This document shows, one piece after another, positions 1 to 8,535 of a DNA stretch of 64,000 nt. Source of the DNA: Tissierella_A sp964489715 (lineage in GTDB: Bacteria; Bacillota; Clostridia; Tissierellales; Tissierellaceae); assembly GCA_964489715.1 (NCBI GenBank), contig CAZBAK010000002.1, forward strand, positions 1 to 64,000, in the 5' to 3' direction. The notes under the pieces were generated by a model. It had not been told where the DNA came from. It made no database searches and saw only the letters and a program-made list of their open reading frames with translations. The position numbers and the translations under genes were made by a program. Each line of letters starts with the position of its first letter. Position 1 is the first letter of the stretch.

Positions 1-425
1 TAAGGTGCAATAAGGTCTACTACCTTTATACCTGTTTCAAATATCTCTTGGGAGGTTTCCTGCTCCTCAAAAGAAGGGGCCTGCCTATGAATAGGTGAAG
101 TTTGTGTGTCTTCAAGTTGATCTTTTCCGTCCATAGTCTCTCCAAGAACATTGAATAGTCTTCCTAGAGTATCTTCTCCTACTGGAACTGCTATTGGCTT
201 ACCTGTATTGACACATTCCATCCCTCTTATCATACCATCTGTTGGTCCCATGGATATACATCTTACAGTATCATTACCAAGATGCTGTGCTACTTCTACA
301 ACTACAGTTTCCTGATTTACTTCTATGGTAATAGCATCTAATAGATTTGGAAGTTTATCTTCACTAAAACGAATATCAACTACAGGACCAATTACCTGAA
401 CTACTTTTCCTATATTTTGTTCCAT
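1..425 (-). CDS. atpD: ATP synthase F1 subunit beta, N-terminal part (cut by window edge)
   Basis: Beta subunit of F1, which carries the catalytic nucleotide sites. Only the first 141 codons are present; the gene runs off the left edge. The protein begins MEQNIGKVVQVIGPVVDIRF, the typical beta-barrel start, and continues through the GMECVNTG and VPVGEDTLGRLFNV stretches. The Walker A motif lies outside the window. The ATG at 423-425 is preceded by AAAGGAG. It is the last visible gene of the atp operon, 19 bases after atpG. Confidence 0.97.
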   Translation of the reverse strand, partial: MEQNIGKVVQVIGPVVDIRFSEDKLPNLLDAITIEVNQETVVVEVAQHLGNDTVRCISMGPTDGMIRGMECVNTGKPIAVPVGEDTLGRLFNVLGETMDGKDQLEDTQTSPIHRQAPSFEEQETSQEIFETGIKVVDLIAP

Positions 426-444
426 TTGCTCACTCCTTTCTACA

Positions 445-1299
445 TTACTTTAATGCTTCTGCACCAGCTACTATTTCAGATAGTTCAATAGTTATAGCTG
501 ATTGTCTTGCTCTATTGTATACCATATTCAATTCATCTATTATATCGTTTGCATTGTCAGTAGCAGCACTCATAGCAGCTCTTCTTGCTGATTGCTCACT
601 TGTAGAAGCCTCTATAAGGGCTCCGTAAATACTACTTTCAATATATTTTGGTATTAAATACTCCAACACTTCTTCTGGTGAAGGTTCAAAGTCTACTATT
701 GCCTTGGGTCTATTATCTTCTTTTTTAATTTTTTCACTAGGCAGTAGTTTTAAGATTGTAGGTTTATAGGATATGGTACTTATAAAGTCAGTGAAGACTA
801 CATTGATTTCATCTACCTCACCTTTAATATAGAGATCCATAGCAATTTTAGCTATCTCTTTAGCATCCGTATACTTTGGCTCCTCTGATATACCTACAAA
901 GCTTTCAATCACATGATAATCTCTACTCTTAAAGAAATCCCTAGACTTTGTTCCAACAGTTATTAAAGAAATGGAGTCTTTATCATCCTTAAATTTATTA
1001 TTTACAAGTCTATTTATATTTGAATTGTATCCTCCAGCAAGTCCCCTATCAGCATTCATTGTGATATACAATGACTTTTTTACTTGTCTTTCCTGCAAAA
1101 GCGGATGATTTACATCTACATTTGCCAATAAATCTTGTATACTTTTCAAGACAGTATTATAATAGGGTCTTGTTTTTTCTAGCTTTATTCTTCTCTTTCT
1201 AGCTTTAGTTGAAGATACCAGTTCCATAGCTTTTGTGATTTGTCTAGTACTTCCAATCCCTTTTATCCTTCTCTTTATTTCTCTAGTGGATTGTGCCAA
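445..1299 (-). CDS. atpG: ATP synthase F1 subunit gamma
   Basis: Central rotor shaft that couples c-ring rotation to catalysis in F1. The 284 residues are normal for the family. The N-terminal helix (MAQSTREIKRRIKGIGSTRQ, then ITKAMELVSS) and the C-terminal helix (SAATDNANDIIDELN and RQSAITIELSEIVAGAEAL) are the two coiled-coil strands of the shaft. It lies between atpA (22 bases upstream) and atpD. Nothing unusual was seen. Confidence 0.97.
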   Translation of the reverse strand: MAQSTREIKRRIKGIGSTRQITKAMELVSSTKARKRRIKLEKTRPYYNTVLKSIQDLLANVDVNHPLLQERQVKKSLYITMNADRGLAGGYNSNINRLVNNKFKDDKDSISLITVGTKSRDFFKSRDYHVIESFVGISEEPKYTDAKEIAKIAMDLYIKGEVDEINVVFTDFISTISYKPTILKLLPSEKIKKEDNRPKAIVDFEPSPEEVLEYLIPKYIESSIYGALIEASTSEQSARRAAMSAATDNANDIIDELNMVYNRARQSAITIELSEIVAGAEALK

Positions 1300-1321
1300 A
1301 CTATCACCTCCATTTTCTTAA

Positions 1322-2833
1322 CTAAAAGTTTTTCTTGAATTCACCTATAGATTCTTTTATCTTTCCTGTAATGTCATCATCTAATTCTTTCTTTTCTCTT
1401 ATGCCTTCACCTATTTCAGGATAGTTGTTATGAACAAAATCTAAGTATTCTTTTTCAAATAAAGAAATTTGATCTACGGCTATATCTTTTAAATAGTTAT
1501 TTGTAACTGCATAAAGAATTATTACTTGGTCTTCTACAGGTAGAGGACTGTATTGATCCTGCTTTAAAACTTCCATAAGTCTTTCACCTTGATCTAGTCT
1601 TGCCTGTGTTTCTGGGTCAAGATCTGATCCAAATTGAGAGAAGGCTGCTAAGTCTCTATATTCTGCTATGGATAGCTTAAGTTTACCACCTATACTCTTC
1701 ATAGCTTTTATCTGAGCCGCTCCCCCTACTCTTGAAACTGAAAGTCCAGTGTTTATAGCTGGTCTTTGACCTGCAAAGAAAAGATCCGTCTCTAAGAATA
1801 TTTGTCCATCAGTTATGGATATTACGTTTGTTGGGATATATGCTGATATATCTCCCTCTAGTGTCTCTATTATAGGTAGGGCCGTAATTGAACCTCCACC
1901 ATATTTTTCATCAAGTTTTGCTGCTCTTTCAAGAAGTCTTGAGTGAAGATAGAATACATCCCCTGGGAACGCTTCTCTTCCTGGTGGTCTTCTTAAAAGC
2001 AATGACATAGCTCTATAAGCTATGGCATGTTTAGATAGGTCATCATAGACTATTAAAACATCTTTACCTTGAGCCATAAATTCTTCTGCCATAGTAACAC
2101 CTGAATAGGGTGCTATATATTGAAGAGGTGCAAGCTCTGATGCTGTAGAAGAAACTACTATAGAATAATCCATAGCTCCTCTTTGTTCTAAAACATCTAC
2201 TATCTGTGCTACTGTTGATCTCTTTTGACCTACTGCTACATAAATACAAATTACATCTTGGTTCTTTTGATTTAATATAGTATCTATTGCAAGTGCAGTT
2301 TTTCCTGTTTGTCTATCACCTATTATAAGCTCTCTCTGACCTCTACCAATTGGGAATAGAGCATCTACTGCTTTCATTCCTGTTTGAAGTGGTTCGTTTA
2401 CGCTTTTTCTAGTGATAACACCTGGTGCTATTTTTTCTATTGGACTAAACTTATCAGTATTGATACTTCCCTTACCATCTATAGGTTGACCTAGAGAGTT
2501 TACAACTCTTCCTATAAGAGCTTCGCCTACTGGTACTTCTACTATTCTACCAGTTCTCTTTACAGTATCTCCTTCTTTTATATCTTTATCAGATCCTAAA
2601 AGTACACAACCTACATTGTCTTCCTCTAAGTTTAGAGCCATACCAAATACATCTCCTGGGAACTCTATAAGTTCTCCAGCCATACATCCTTCTAGTCCAT
2701 GAAGTCTTGCAATACCGTCTCCAACCTGAATTACAGTACCCACATCTACAAGGTCTAACTTGCTGTCATATCTCTTGATTTGTTCTTTTATAATTGAACT
2801 TATTTCTTCTGGTCTTAACTCCAAATTTTTCAC
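1322..2833 (-). CDS. atpA: ATP synthase F1 subunit alpha
   Basis: Non-catalytic nucleotide-binding subunit of F1. Length 503 residues, standard. The Walker A motif is GDRQTGKTA near residue 171, the Walker B region is DVLIVYDDLSKHA, and the RPPGREAFPGDVFYLHSRLL stretch is typical of alpha/beta subunits. Nine bases separate it from atpH upstream and 22 from atpG downstream, so it is translated from the operon mRNA. No odd features. Confidence 0.98.
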   Translation of the reverse strand: MKNLELRPEEISSIIKEQIKRYDSKLDLVDVGTVIQVGDGIARLHGLEGCMAGELIEFPGDVFGMALNLEEDNVGCVLLGSDKDIKEGDTVKRTGRIVEVPVGEALIGRVVNSLGQPIDGKGSINTDKFSPIEKIAPGVITRKSVNEPLQTGMKAVDALFPIGRGQRELIIGDRQTGKTALAIDTILNQKNQDVICIYVAVGQKRSTVAQIVDVLEQRGAMDYSIVVSSTASELAPLQYIAPYSGVTMAEEFMAQGKDVLIVYDDLSKHAIAYRAMSLLLRRPPGREAFPGDVFYLHSRLLERAAKLDEKYGGGSITALPIIETLEGDISAYIPTNVISITDGQIFLETDLFFAGQRPAINTGLSVSRVGGAAQIKAMKSIGGKLKLSIAEYRDLAAFSQFGSDLDPETQARLDQGERLMEVLKQDQYSPLPVEDQVIILYAVTNNYLKDIAVDQISLFEKEYLDFVHNNYPEIGEGIREKKELDDDITGKIKESIGEFKKNF

Positions 2834-2842
2834 CTCAGTCTT

Positions 2843-3385
2843 CTATAATGATATACTTTCAATCATAGTTTCCATTTCCTTAAGTTGACCCTTAAGTGTT
2901 GAATCTATAATCTTGTCATCCATATTTAATAGTACTCCTCCTATAATAGAAGGGTCTATAGAATTTGTAAGATTAATTTTCTTATGGAACTTATCTTTAA
3001 GCACAAGTTTTAAACGACTTTTAGCGTCGTCATTCATTGGAACAGCTGTTACAGCTTCTACATCAAGAATTCCCTCATGCTCTTTAAAAAGTATATTGTA
3101 CTCCTTTACTATATCTAAAATACTATCTTCACGTCTTTTATCTATTATTATAAATAAAAAGTTTAAGACTTCCTTAGATAGTTTGTCTTTAAATATTGTT
3201 TCTATTAGATTTCTCTTTTCACCTCTAGAGATTCTAGGGTGTTCTAAGATATCTAAGAGCTTTTTTTCGGAACTTAAAACTTCTTTTATAAATCCTAATT
3301 GATTATGAAAATCATCTATTTTTTCCAATTCTACGCTAACTTCAAAAAGAGAGGAGGCATATCTTTTTCCTACTAATTCTGCCAT
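2843..3385 (-). CDS. atpH: ATP synthase F1 subunit delta
   Basis: Delta (OSCP-type) subunit linking the top of F1 to the peripheral stalk. The 180 residues begin MAELVGKRYASSLFEVSVE, the usual helical N-terminal domain, and the C-terminal part has the SIIGGVLLNMDDKIIDST stretch that defines the family (PF00213). It overlaps the end of atpF by 13 bases, which implies translational coupling. Confidence 0.95.
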   Translation of the reverse strand: MAELVGKRYASSLFEVSVELEKIDDFHNQLGFIKEVLSSEKKLLDILEHPRISRGEKRNLIETIFKDKLSKEVLNFLFIIIDKRREDSILDIVKEYNILFKEHEGILDVEAVTAVPMNDDAKSRLKLVLKDKFHKKINLTNSIDPSIIGGVLLNMDDKIIDSTLKGQLKEMETMIESISL

Positions 3386-3885
3386 TTAGAACTACCTACC
3401 TCATCTATAAAGTTGTTTATCAACATATCTTGGTTTTCCAAGTCTATATCTTTTTCCATAATCTTTGAAGCTATAAGAAGTGCCATCTCTCCTGTTGACT
3501 TCTTAATATCTTCATATGCCTTTTCCTTTTCTCTCTCTATATCTCTTTTTGATCTCTTCATAATAACTGCTACTTCTGCCTTTGCTTCTTCAAGCATTGA
3601 TTTTTCAAGTTCACTAGCACGTACTCTAGAGCTTTCAATTATCTCTTGCCCCTCTAGTTTTGCCTTCTCTATTCTACTTTCATAATCTGCCTTAAGCTCC
3701 ATTGCTTCCTCTTTTAAAGCTGTAGCCTCCATTATATCAGCTTCTATATCATCTTGTCTCTTTTGAATAAACTTTGTAACTGGTTTATGAAGAAACTTTC
3801 TAAGTATCATAAATAAAATAAAAGTAGAGACTAGGGTGATTATTACCGATGACAGTTCAGGCAAGGCTAATACTTGTATTTCCAT
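3373..3885 (-). CDS. atpF: ATP synthase Fo subunit b
   Basis: Peripheral-stalk subunit. One N-terminal membrane helix (about residues 14-30, VIITLVSTFILFMILRKFL) is followed by a long, highly charged coiled coil rich in Glu, Lys and Ala to the end of the 170 residues. It sits between atpE and atpH as in most Firmicutes. A single b gene is present, so the stalk is presumably a homodimer. Confidence 0.95.
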   Translation of the reverse strand: MEIQVLALPELSSVIITLVSTFILFMILRKFLHKPVTKFIQKRQDDIEADIMEATALKEEAMELKADYESRIEKAKLEGQEIIESSRVRASELEKSMLEEAKAEVAVIMKRSKRDIEREKEKAYEDIKKSTGEMALLIASKIMEKDIDLENQDMLINNFIDEVGSSKWQN

Positions 3886-3923
3886 CTCTTAACCTCCTTA
3901 AAATAAGGAAAATTGTCCCTATA

Positions 3924-4205
3924 TTATAGTCCTAAAGCTGTGTATGCTGTCAATAATGGTCTTATGAATAGTAGTATAAAAGCTATTATAAGTCCATATA
4001 TACCTGTTGTCTCTGCTACAGCTTGACCTACAAGCATTGTTCTTGTAATATCTCCCTGTGCTTCTGGTTGTCTACCTACTGCTTCTGCTGCTGAACCTGC
4101 TGCATTACCTTGTCCTATACCAGCACCTATACCTGCTATCATTGCTAAACCTGCTCCTATTGCTGAACATCCTAATATAAACGCTTCACTTGTTATTCCT
4201 TCCAT
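3924..4205 (-). CDS. atpE: ATP synthase Fo subunit c, Na+-type ligand set
   Basis: Membrane rotor-ring subunit, 93 residues in two hydrophobic hairpin helices. Helix 1 carries Gln32 (GIGQGN) and helix 2 carries Val63, Glu65, Thr66, Thr67 and Tyr70 (QAVAETTGIYG). Known Na+-translocating c subunits (Ilyobacter, Acetobacterium) use Gln32, Val63, Glu65, Ser/Thr66 and Tyr70, so this ring is predicted to carry Na+. The family match is certain; the ion choice is inferred from these residues. A GGAGG-like site precedes the ATG. Confidence 0.96.
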   Translation of the reverse strand: MEGITSEAFILGCSAIGAGLAMIAGIGAGIGQGNAAGSAAEAVGRQPEAQGDITRTMLVGQAVAETTGIYGLIIAFILLFIRPLLTAYTALGL

Positions 4206-4234
4206 TGTCTGTTTCCTCCTTAAAATTATTATAA

Positions 4235-4906
4235 TTACTCTTCTGTTGCCCCACTAATAAATACCATAGTTAACATCCCGAATATAAATGTCTGTAAAAG
4301 ACCTGCAAATATATCAAAATATGCATGTAATACCGGTGCTACTATAGGAGTAAAATAACCCAGCGCATTATATAATAATGCCATTATTATAGTACCTCCT
4401 ACTATATTACCAAATAAACGGAATGATAATGATACAGGATTTGCAAGTTCTCCTATTACATTCAAAGGAGTTAATGCTACAAAGGGCTCTCCAAAACTTT
4501 TTAGATAGCCTCCCAGGCCTCTTCTGGTCTTAAACATCATAATCTGTGTTGTGAAAAACGTAATAAGGGCCAAGGATAGTGTTACACTATAATCCGAAGT
4601 AGGTGGTGCAAGTCCTAAAAGTCCCAGTAGATTTGCCACTCCTAAAAAAAACATAAGAGTGAAAATATATGGTGCAAATTTCATATTTTTTTCTCCCATA
4701 GTAGTTCTAACTAAATTATTAATAGTCTCAACTAATATCTCTACGATGTTTTGAAATCCAACTGGTTTCTTACTCCTATCTGCATCTTTAAATTTGCTAT
4801 TTACATAAAATGCAAATATAGATAAAAGCACAACTACTAATACTGTATTCACTATAGTATCATGAATTAAGATCTCTTTTCCACCTAGTGTTATTAATAT
4901 CTCCAA
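4235..4906 (-). CDS. atpB: ATP synthase Fo subunit a
   Basis: Stator membrane subunit that forms the ion half-channels against the c ring. The 223 residues contain at least five membrane helices. The essential arginine is Arg163 in GELANPVSLSFRLFGN, followed by NIVGGTIIMALL. It is the third gene of the operon, 43 bases after atpI and 29 bases before atpE. Confidence 0.96.
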   Translation of the reverse strand: MEILITLGGKEILIHDTIVNTVLVVVLLSIFAFYVNSKFKDADRSKKPVGFQNIVEILVETINNLVRTTMGEKNMKFAPYIFTLMFFLGVANLLGLLGLAPPTSDYSVTLSLALITFFTTQIMMFKTRRGLGGYLKSFGEPFVALTPLNVIGELANPVSLSFRLFGNIVGGTIIMALLYNALGYFTPIVAPVLHAYFDIFAGLLQTFIFGMLTMVFISGATEE

Positions 4907-4949
4907 AATATTCCTCCTTCCAAAAGAATTTATCTTTTACTGCCTATTT

Positions 4950-5330
4950 CTAAACTCTTTTAAAAAAATCTTTATCTAAAATAGTTGAAACTATTATAGT
5001 AAACTTTATCATTAAGAGACCTAGTATAGTAGCTGGAAAATTTAAGTAATCCGCTAGGCCTGCTACAGCTAAGACTATGAAGTATATAAGATATCTAAGT
5101 ATATAGTGCAACATAGTATAAGCCTTTGATCTCTCTGGTGCCATTTTTACAGCTCTGTTTATGGTATTATCTAAAAGTTTGAAAGATAACATGCTAATAA
5201 TAAGTCCAAATACATAACCCTGTACTAGGGGCTTTGGGTTCTTAAATATAAAAAAAGAAAAACCCAAGATAAACAAACTGACTATTATTGCTCTTTTATA
5301 GACTTTTATAATAATATCATTATTATTCAT
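4950..5330 (-). CDS. atpI: ATP synthase I-like membrane protein
   Basis: Small 126-residue membrane protein with four predicted helices (about residues 13-29, 36-53, 73-90 and 96-117). Position and topology match the AtpI/ATP synthase subunit I family, which helps assemble the c ring or supply Mg2+ in other bacteria. Sequence conservation in this family is weak, so the assignment leans on gene order: directly after atpZ and before atpB. Confidence 0.8.
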   Translation of the reverse strand: MNNNDIIIKVYKRAIIVSLFILGFSFFIFKNPKPLVQGYVFGLIISMLSFKLLDNTINRAVKMAPERSKAYTMLHYILRYLIYFIVLAVAGLADYLNFPATILGLLMIKFTIIVSTILDKDFFKRV

Positions 5331-5338
5331 CTATACTT

Positions 5339-5569
5339 TCACTTCCTTTTATCCTTAAATGCACCTGTTATTTTAAAAAGGTTCATAAAAGCTCCTCCTA
5401 CACCTAGTAGCATAAATATGATAGAAAATATACTGCCACTAGCTAGCCACTTATCTATCTTGCCCCCGATCCACAAACCAAGCAGGATTGGAGCTATCAT
5501 AGATATGCCAATTTGGGAAATAAGAGCTAAATTTTTTAGAGCACTCTTATCATTTCTTTTGTTTTTCAT
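5339..5569 (-). CDS. atpZ: AtpZ/AtpI family assembly protein
   Basis: First gene of the ATP synthase operon; 76 residues with two membrane helices (about 15-35 and 45-67) and a Gly-rich loop LLGLWIGGKIDKWL typical of the AtpZ (PF09527) family. AtpZ acts with AtpI in ring assembly or divalent cation uptake. An AAGGAG site lies nine bases before the ATG, and a good promoter is at 5628-5656. Confidence 0.82.
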   Translation of the reverse strand: MKNKRNDKSALKNLALISQIGISMIAPILLGLWIGGKIDKWLASGSIFSIIFMLLGVGGAFMNLFKITGAFKDKRK

Positions 5570-5627
5570 TTAGAGCAACTCCTTAAGTCTTACTTTACTA
5601 TTAAAACCTATTTCATAGATAGTTTTC

Positions 5628-5656
5628 ATTTTATCAAAAGAATCAGACAATTACAA
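5628..5656 (-). promoter_or_regulatory. Predicted sigma-A promoter of the atp operon
   Basis: On the minus strand TTGTAA (5656-5651) and TAAAAT (5633-5628) are separated by 17 bases, which predicts transcription from about 5621 into atpZ. The rest of the 5570-5854 gap holds the upp terminator and no gene. Confidence 0.6.
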
Positions 5657-5777
5657 GAAAAATTACAATTCTATCTATTTATTCTAGAGATTTTAGTCTA
5701 AAGCCTAGGGTTTTACCCACACAAGTTTTAAAGCAGCCTAGATAAGTTTATCTTTTATATATAGACTTGTAATTTAT

Positions 5778-5822
5778 AAAAAAAGGATAAGATTTGAAAA
5801 GATTCAAATTTTATCCTTTTTT
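5778..5822 (-). terminator. Terminator after upp
   Basis: Long A/T-rich hairpin with arms around AAAGGATAAGATTTGAA and its complement, followed by a T run on the minus strand. It closes the prfA-to-upp transcript before the atp promoter. The A run on the other side also makes it terminator-like on the plus strand. Confidence 0.85.
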
Positions 5823-5854
5823 ATTATATTGTCCTCTGCATTAAGCCTATTTAA

Positions 5855-6484
5855 TTACTTAGTTCCGTAAAGCCTATCTCCTGCATCTCCAAGTCCTGGT
5901 TCTATATATGCATGATCATTAAGTTTTTCATCAATACTGGCTACATATATATCCACATCTGGATGTGCCTTTTGTAGGGCATCAATACCTTCTTGGGCTG
6001 ATACCAAGCATACAAACTTAATATTTGTTGCTCCTCTTTGCTTTACAGAATTTATAGCCGCTACTGCTGAACCACCTGTTGCCAACATAGGGTCTACTAC
6101 TATTAGTTTTCTCTCCCCTACATCCTTAGGCATCTTGCAATAGTATTCTACTGGCTTTAAGGTCTCTGGATCCCTATAGAGTCCAACGTGTCCTACCTTT
6201 GCTGCAGGAAGTAGTGCCAACATTCCTTCTACCATGCCAAGTCCAGCCCTTAGTATAGGTACTATGGCTAACTTTTTACCAGATAGGGCAGGTGACTTCA
6301 TCTTTCCAATAGGTGTCTCTATTTCTATATCTTTAAGTGGTAAATCTCTTGTTACCTCATAGGCCATAAGCATGGCAAGCTCAGAGACAAGCTCCCTAAA
6401 TTCCTTTGAGCCAGTTTCCTTATCTCTAATATAAGTTAATTTATGCTTAATTAAAGGATGATCTAAAACAGTTACTTTTCCCAT
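5855..6484 (-). CDS. upp: Uracil phosphoribosyltransferase
   Basis: Converts uracil and PRPP to UMP (pyrimidine salvage). The PRPP-binding loop is VVDPMLATGGSA and the C terminus GLGDAGDRLYGTK is diagnostic. I place the start at the ATG at 6482-6484 (MGKVTVLDHPLI), seven bases after GGAGGA, giving the usual 209 residues; an in-frame ATG eight codons upstream lacks a site. It is the last gene of the prfA-tsaC-ywlE-rpiB-upp run. Confidence 0.97.
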   Translation of the reverse strand: MGKVTVLDHPLIKHKLTYIRDKETGSKEFRELVSELAMLMAYEVTRDLPLKDIEIETPIGKMKSPALSGKKLAIVPILRAGLGMVEGMLALLPAAKVGHVGLYRDPETLKPVEYYCKMPKDVGERKLIVVDPMLATGGSAVAAINSVKQRGATNIKFVCLVSAQEGIDALQKAHPDVDIYVASIDEKLNDHAYIEPGLGDAGDRLYGTK

Positions 6485-6526
6485 AAATAATTCCTCCTTT
6501 GATTTCATTTAATATTATAACATAGA

Positions 6527-6961
6527 TTAACTTAATATTTCACCTATTTTTTCAACTCTTCTACCGTGTCTTCCACCTTCAAATTCAGTTTCTAAAAATA
6601 ATTCCACTATTTCTTTTGCAAGAGCTGTACCAATAACTCTTCCACCCATGGCTAATACATTGGCATTATTGTGTTCTCTAGCAAGTCTAGCTGAAAATAA
6701 ATCATTGCAAAGAGCACACCTTACTCCCTTAACTTTATTTGCAGCTATGGATATTCCTATGCCTGTTCCACATATAACAATACCTCTTTCTACTTCTCCC
6801 TTTACTACAGCCTCTCCTACTGCCTGTCCAAAGTCCGGATAGTCTACGGATTCATTTGAAAAAGTTCCATAATCTTTAAATTCAACCTTTCCTTGAAATT
6901 CTTTTTTGATAAACTCCTTTAATTCATAACCTCCATGGTCACTGCCTATTCCTATCTTCAT
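6527..6961 (-). CDS. rpiB: Ribose-5-phosphate isomerase B
   Basis: Interconverts ribose 5-phosphate and ribulose 5-phosphate. 144 residues of the RpiB/LacAB family: N-terminal MKIGIGSDHGGYELK with the phosphate-binding His, the active-site Cys in VICGTGIGISIAANK, and RLAREHNNANVLAMGGRVIG. It lies between the ywlE-like phosphatase and upp, the usual order in Clostridia and Bacilli. Confidence 0.96.
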   Translation of the reverse strand: MKIGIGSDHGGYELKEFIKKEFQGKVEFKDYGTFSNESVDYPDFGQAVGEAVVKGEVERGIVICGTGIGISIAANKVKGVRCALCNDLFSARLAREHNNANVLAMGGRVIGTALAKEIVELFLETEFEGGRHGRRVEKIGEILS

Positions 6962-6972
6962 CTTTAAGCCCC

Positions 6973-7422
6973 CTATTTATTTTTTATATGTTCATATATC
7001 TTTTCAATAGCTCTTAAGATCTCATCTCTTGCCCTATCATATTGGAAGCGATCTCCACCATAGGGATCATTTATATCCACTTCCTTGCCAAAGGCATATT
7101 CATTTAATAAAAATATCTTATATTTCTTTTCAGGATATTTTTCCACTAAAAACATCTTATGGCCCATGGTCATAGTAAGTATAAGATCACTTTCTTCTAG
7201 TAACTCATCTGTTATCTTTTGAGAAAGATGATCTTCTATATCTATTTCCATATCTCTCAAAGAAGAAATAGCGTGTCTACTTGCTTCTTCTCCCTGGTTT
7301 GCAAATATACCTGCTGACATGGATTCAATGTTTAGATTTTTATCTTTTCCTATTTTTCTAAGTATTCCCTCAGCCATAGGGCTTCTACAAGTATTTCCCG
7401 TACACACAAATAGTATCTTCAC
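6973..7422 (-). CDS. ywlE: Low-molecular-weight phosphatase, YwlE-like (probable protein-arginine phosphatase)
   Basis: 149 residues with the P-loop VCTGNTCRSP (Cys7, Arg13) and the general acid Asp119 in NDPYGGD. In Bacillus YwlE, Thr at the fifth position after the catalytic Cys selects phospho-arginine, whereas tyrosine phosphatases have Ile there. This protein has Thr11, so it probably reverses McsB-type arginine phosphorylation. No mcsB is in the window. The position after tsaC matches ywlE in other Firmicutes. Confidence 0.85.
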   Translation of the reverse strand: MKILFVCTGNTCRSPMAEGILRKIGKDKNLNIESMSAGIFANQGEEASRHAISSLRDMEIDIEDHLSQKITDELLEESDLILTMTMGHKMFLVEKYPEKKYKIFLLNEYAFGKEVDINDPYGGDRFQYDRARDEILRAIEKIYEHIKNK

Positions 7423-7432
7423 TTTTTCCCTC

Positions 7433-8476
7433 CTAACAACTAATTATCTTTCCACTTGAGGCCTTCATCATCCTATTCATGATAGCCCTTCCTATATTAT
7501 CAAGTTCTACAGACTCTGCCAATATTATATCTACTTCCAAGCTATCAAATTCCCTTAAAACTTTAAAGAGATTGCTAGCTATGCTTTTTTTATCTTTCCT
7601 ACTTCCTAGGGACTTTACTAGGCCCTTAGAATATTTCTCCACTGTTTCATCTGTTCCCATAACTCCAACTTTTTTACCTTGGGAAGTATATTTTTCTATA
7701 TTTTTATTTATATTGTCAACTATCTTATCTAAATCACCTTGAAAGACAATCATCTCAGAATTAGGTGCATAGTGACGATATTTTTGTCCTGGAGATTTTG
7801 GTATTTGATCACTTTCTAAATTGGCCCTATCTTCAAGTAAGTGTGGAATTATAGTTTTTAGATCTTCATAGCTTATTCCACCTGGCCTAAGTATTATGGG
7901 TATTTCCACCGATAGATCCAAGACAGTTGATTCAAGTCCAATACCAGTTTCTCCCCCATCTATTATCATATCTATCTTACCCAACATATCTTCCTTAACA
8001 TGTTCTGCACTGGTAGGACTAGGTCTTCCTGATCGATTTGCAGAAGGTGCAGCTATTGGAGTAGAGGAGAGATTTATAAGGCTCCTAGCTATAGAGCTCT
8101 CTGGCATTCTTATGGCCACACTATCTCCCCCAGCTGTTATAATATCTGGGATTATACTGCTTTTTTTAAATATTATAGTTAAGGGTCCAGGCCAAAACTC
8201 CTCTATACACTTCCGAGCAATTTCTGGTATCTCTCCTACTAAAGAATCTATTTGTCCTATATTTCCTATATGTAGTATTAAAGGATTGTCTGAAGGTCTT
8301 TCTTTAGCTAGGTAGATTTTTTTTACTGACTTTTCATTTAGGCCGTCAGCTCCAAGGCCGTAGACTGTTTCAGTTGGAAAAGCTACTAGACCTCCATTTC
8401 TTATTATAGCTGAGGCTTCTGTCAATTCTTCTTCTTTAAATTTATCTTTATCTATCTTTACTATCTTAGTTTTCAT
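7433..8476 (-). CDS. tsaC: Threonylcarbamoyl-AMP synthase (Sua5/YwlC type)
   Basis: Makes threonylcarbamoyl-AMP from threonine, bicarbonate and ATP, for the t6A37 modification of ANN-decoding tRNAs. The 347 residues show the YrdC domain (about 15-205, with KERPSDNPL and IAAPSANRSGRPSPTSAEHV) and the C-terminal Sua5 domain after the linker SPGQKYRHYAP. This is the long, two-domain Sua5 form. The next gene (ywlE-like) follows after ten bases. Confidence 0.95.
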   Translation of the reverse strand: MKTKIVKIDKDKFKEEELTEASAIIRNGGLVAFPTETVYGLGADGLNEKSVKKIYLAKERPSDNPLILHIGNIGQIDSLVGEIPEIARKCIEEFWPGPLTIIFKKSSIIPDIITAGGDSVAIRMPESSIARSLINLSSTPIAAPSANRSGRPSPTSAEHVKEDMLGKIDMIIDGGETGIGLESTVLDLSVEIPIILRPGGISYEDLKTIIPHLLEDRANLESDQIPKSPGQKYRHYAPNSEMIVFQGDLDKIVDNINKNIEKYTSQGKKVGVMGTDETVEKYSKGLVKSLGSRKDKKSIASNLFKVLREFDSLEVDIILAESVELDNIGRAIMNRMMKASSGKIISC

Positions 8477-8502
8477 CCTATTACCTCTTTAAGTTTATAT
8501 AG

Positions 8503-8534
8503 AAATAGAAGAGAATCTATTATCTCTTCTATTT
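8503..8534 (-). terminator. Hairpin between prfA and tsaC
   Basis: Perfect 12-bp inverted repeat (AAATAGAAGAGA and its complement, eight-base loop) right after the prfA stop. The T run after it is weak, so it may be an attenuating or processing hairpin rather than a full terminator. Confidence 0.5.
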
Positions 8535-8535
8535 T

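Noticed and set aside
1..425. Truncated atpD as a pseudogene
   Set aside because: The frame is simply cut by the window edge; the same holds for the adenine deaminase at the right edge.
2064..2249. Short frames inside atpA and other genes, on both strands
   Set aside because: They are shadows of real coding regions, with no ribosome sites or recognisable protein sequence.
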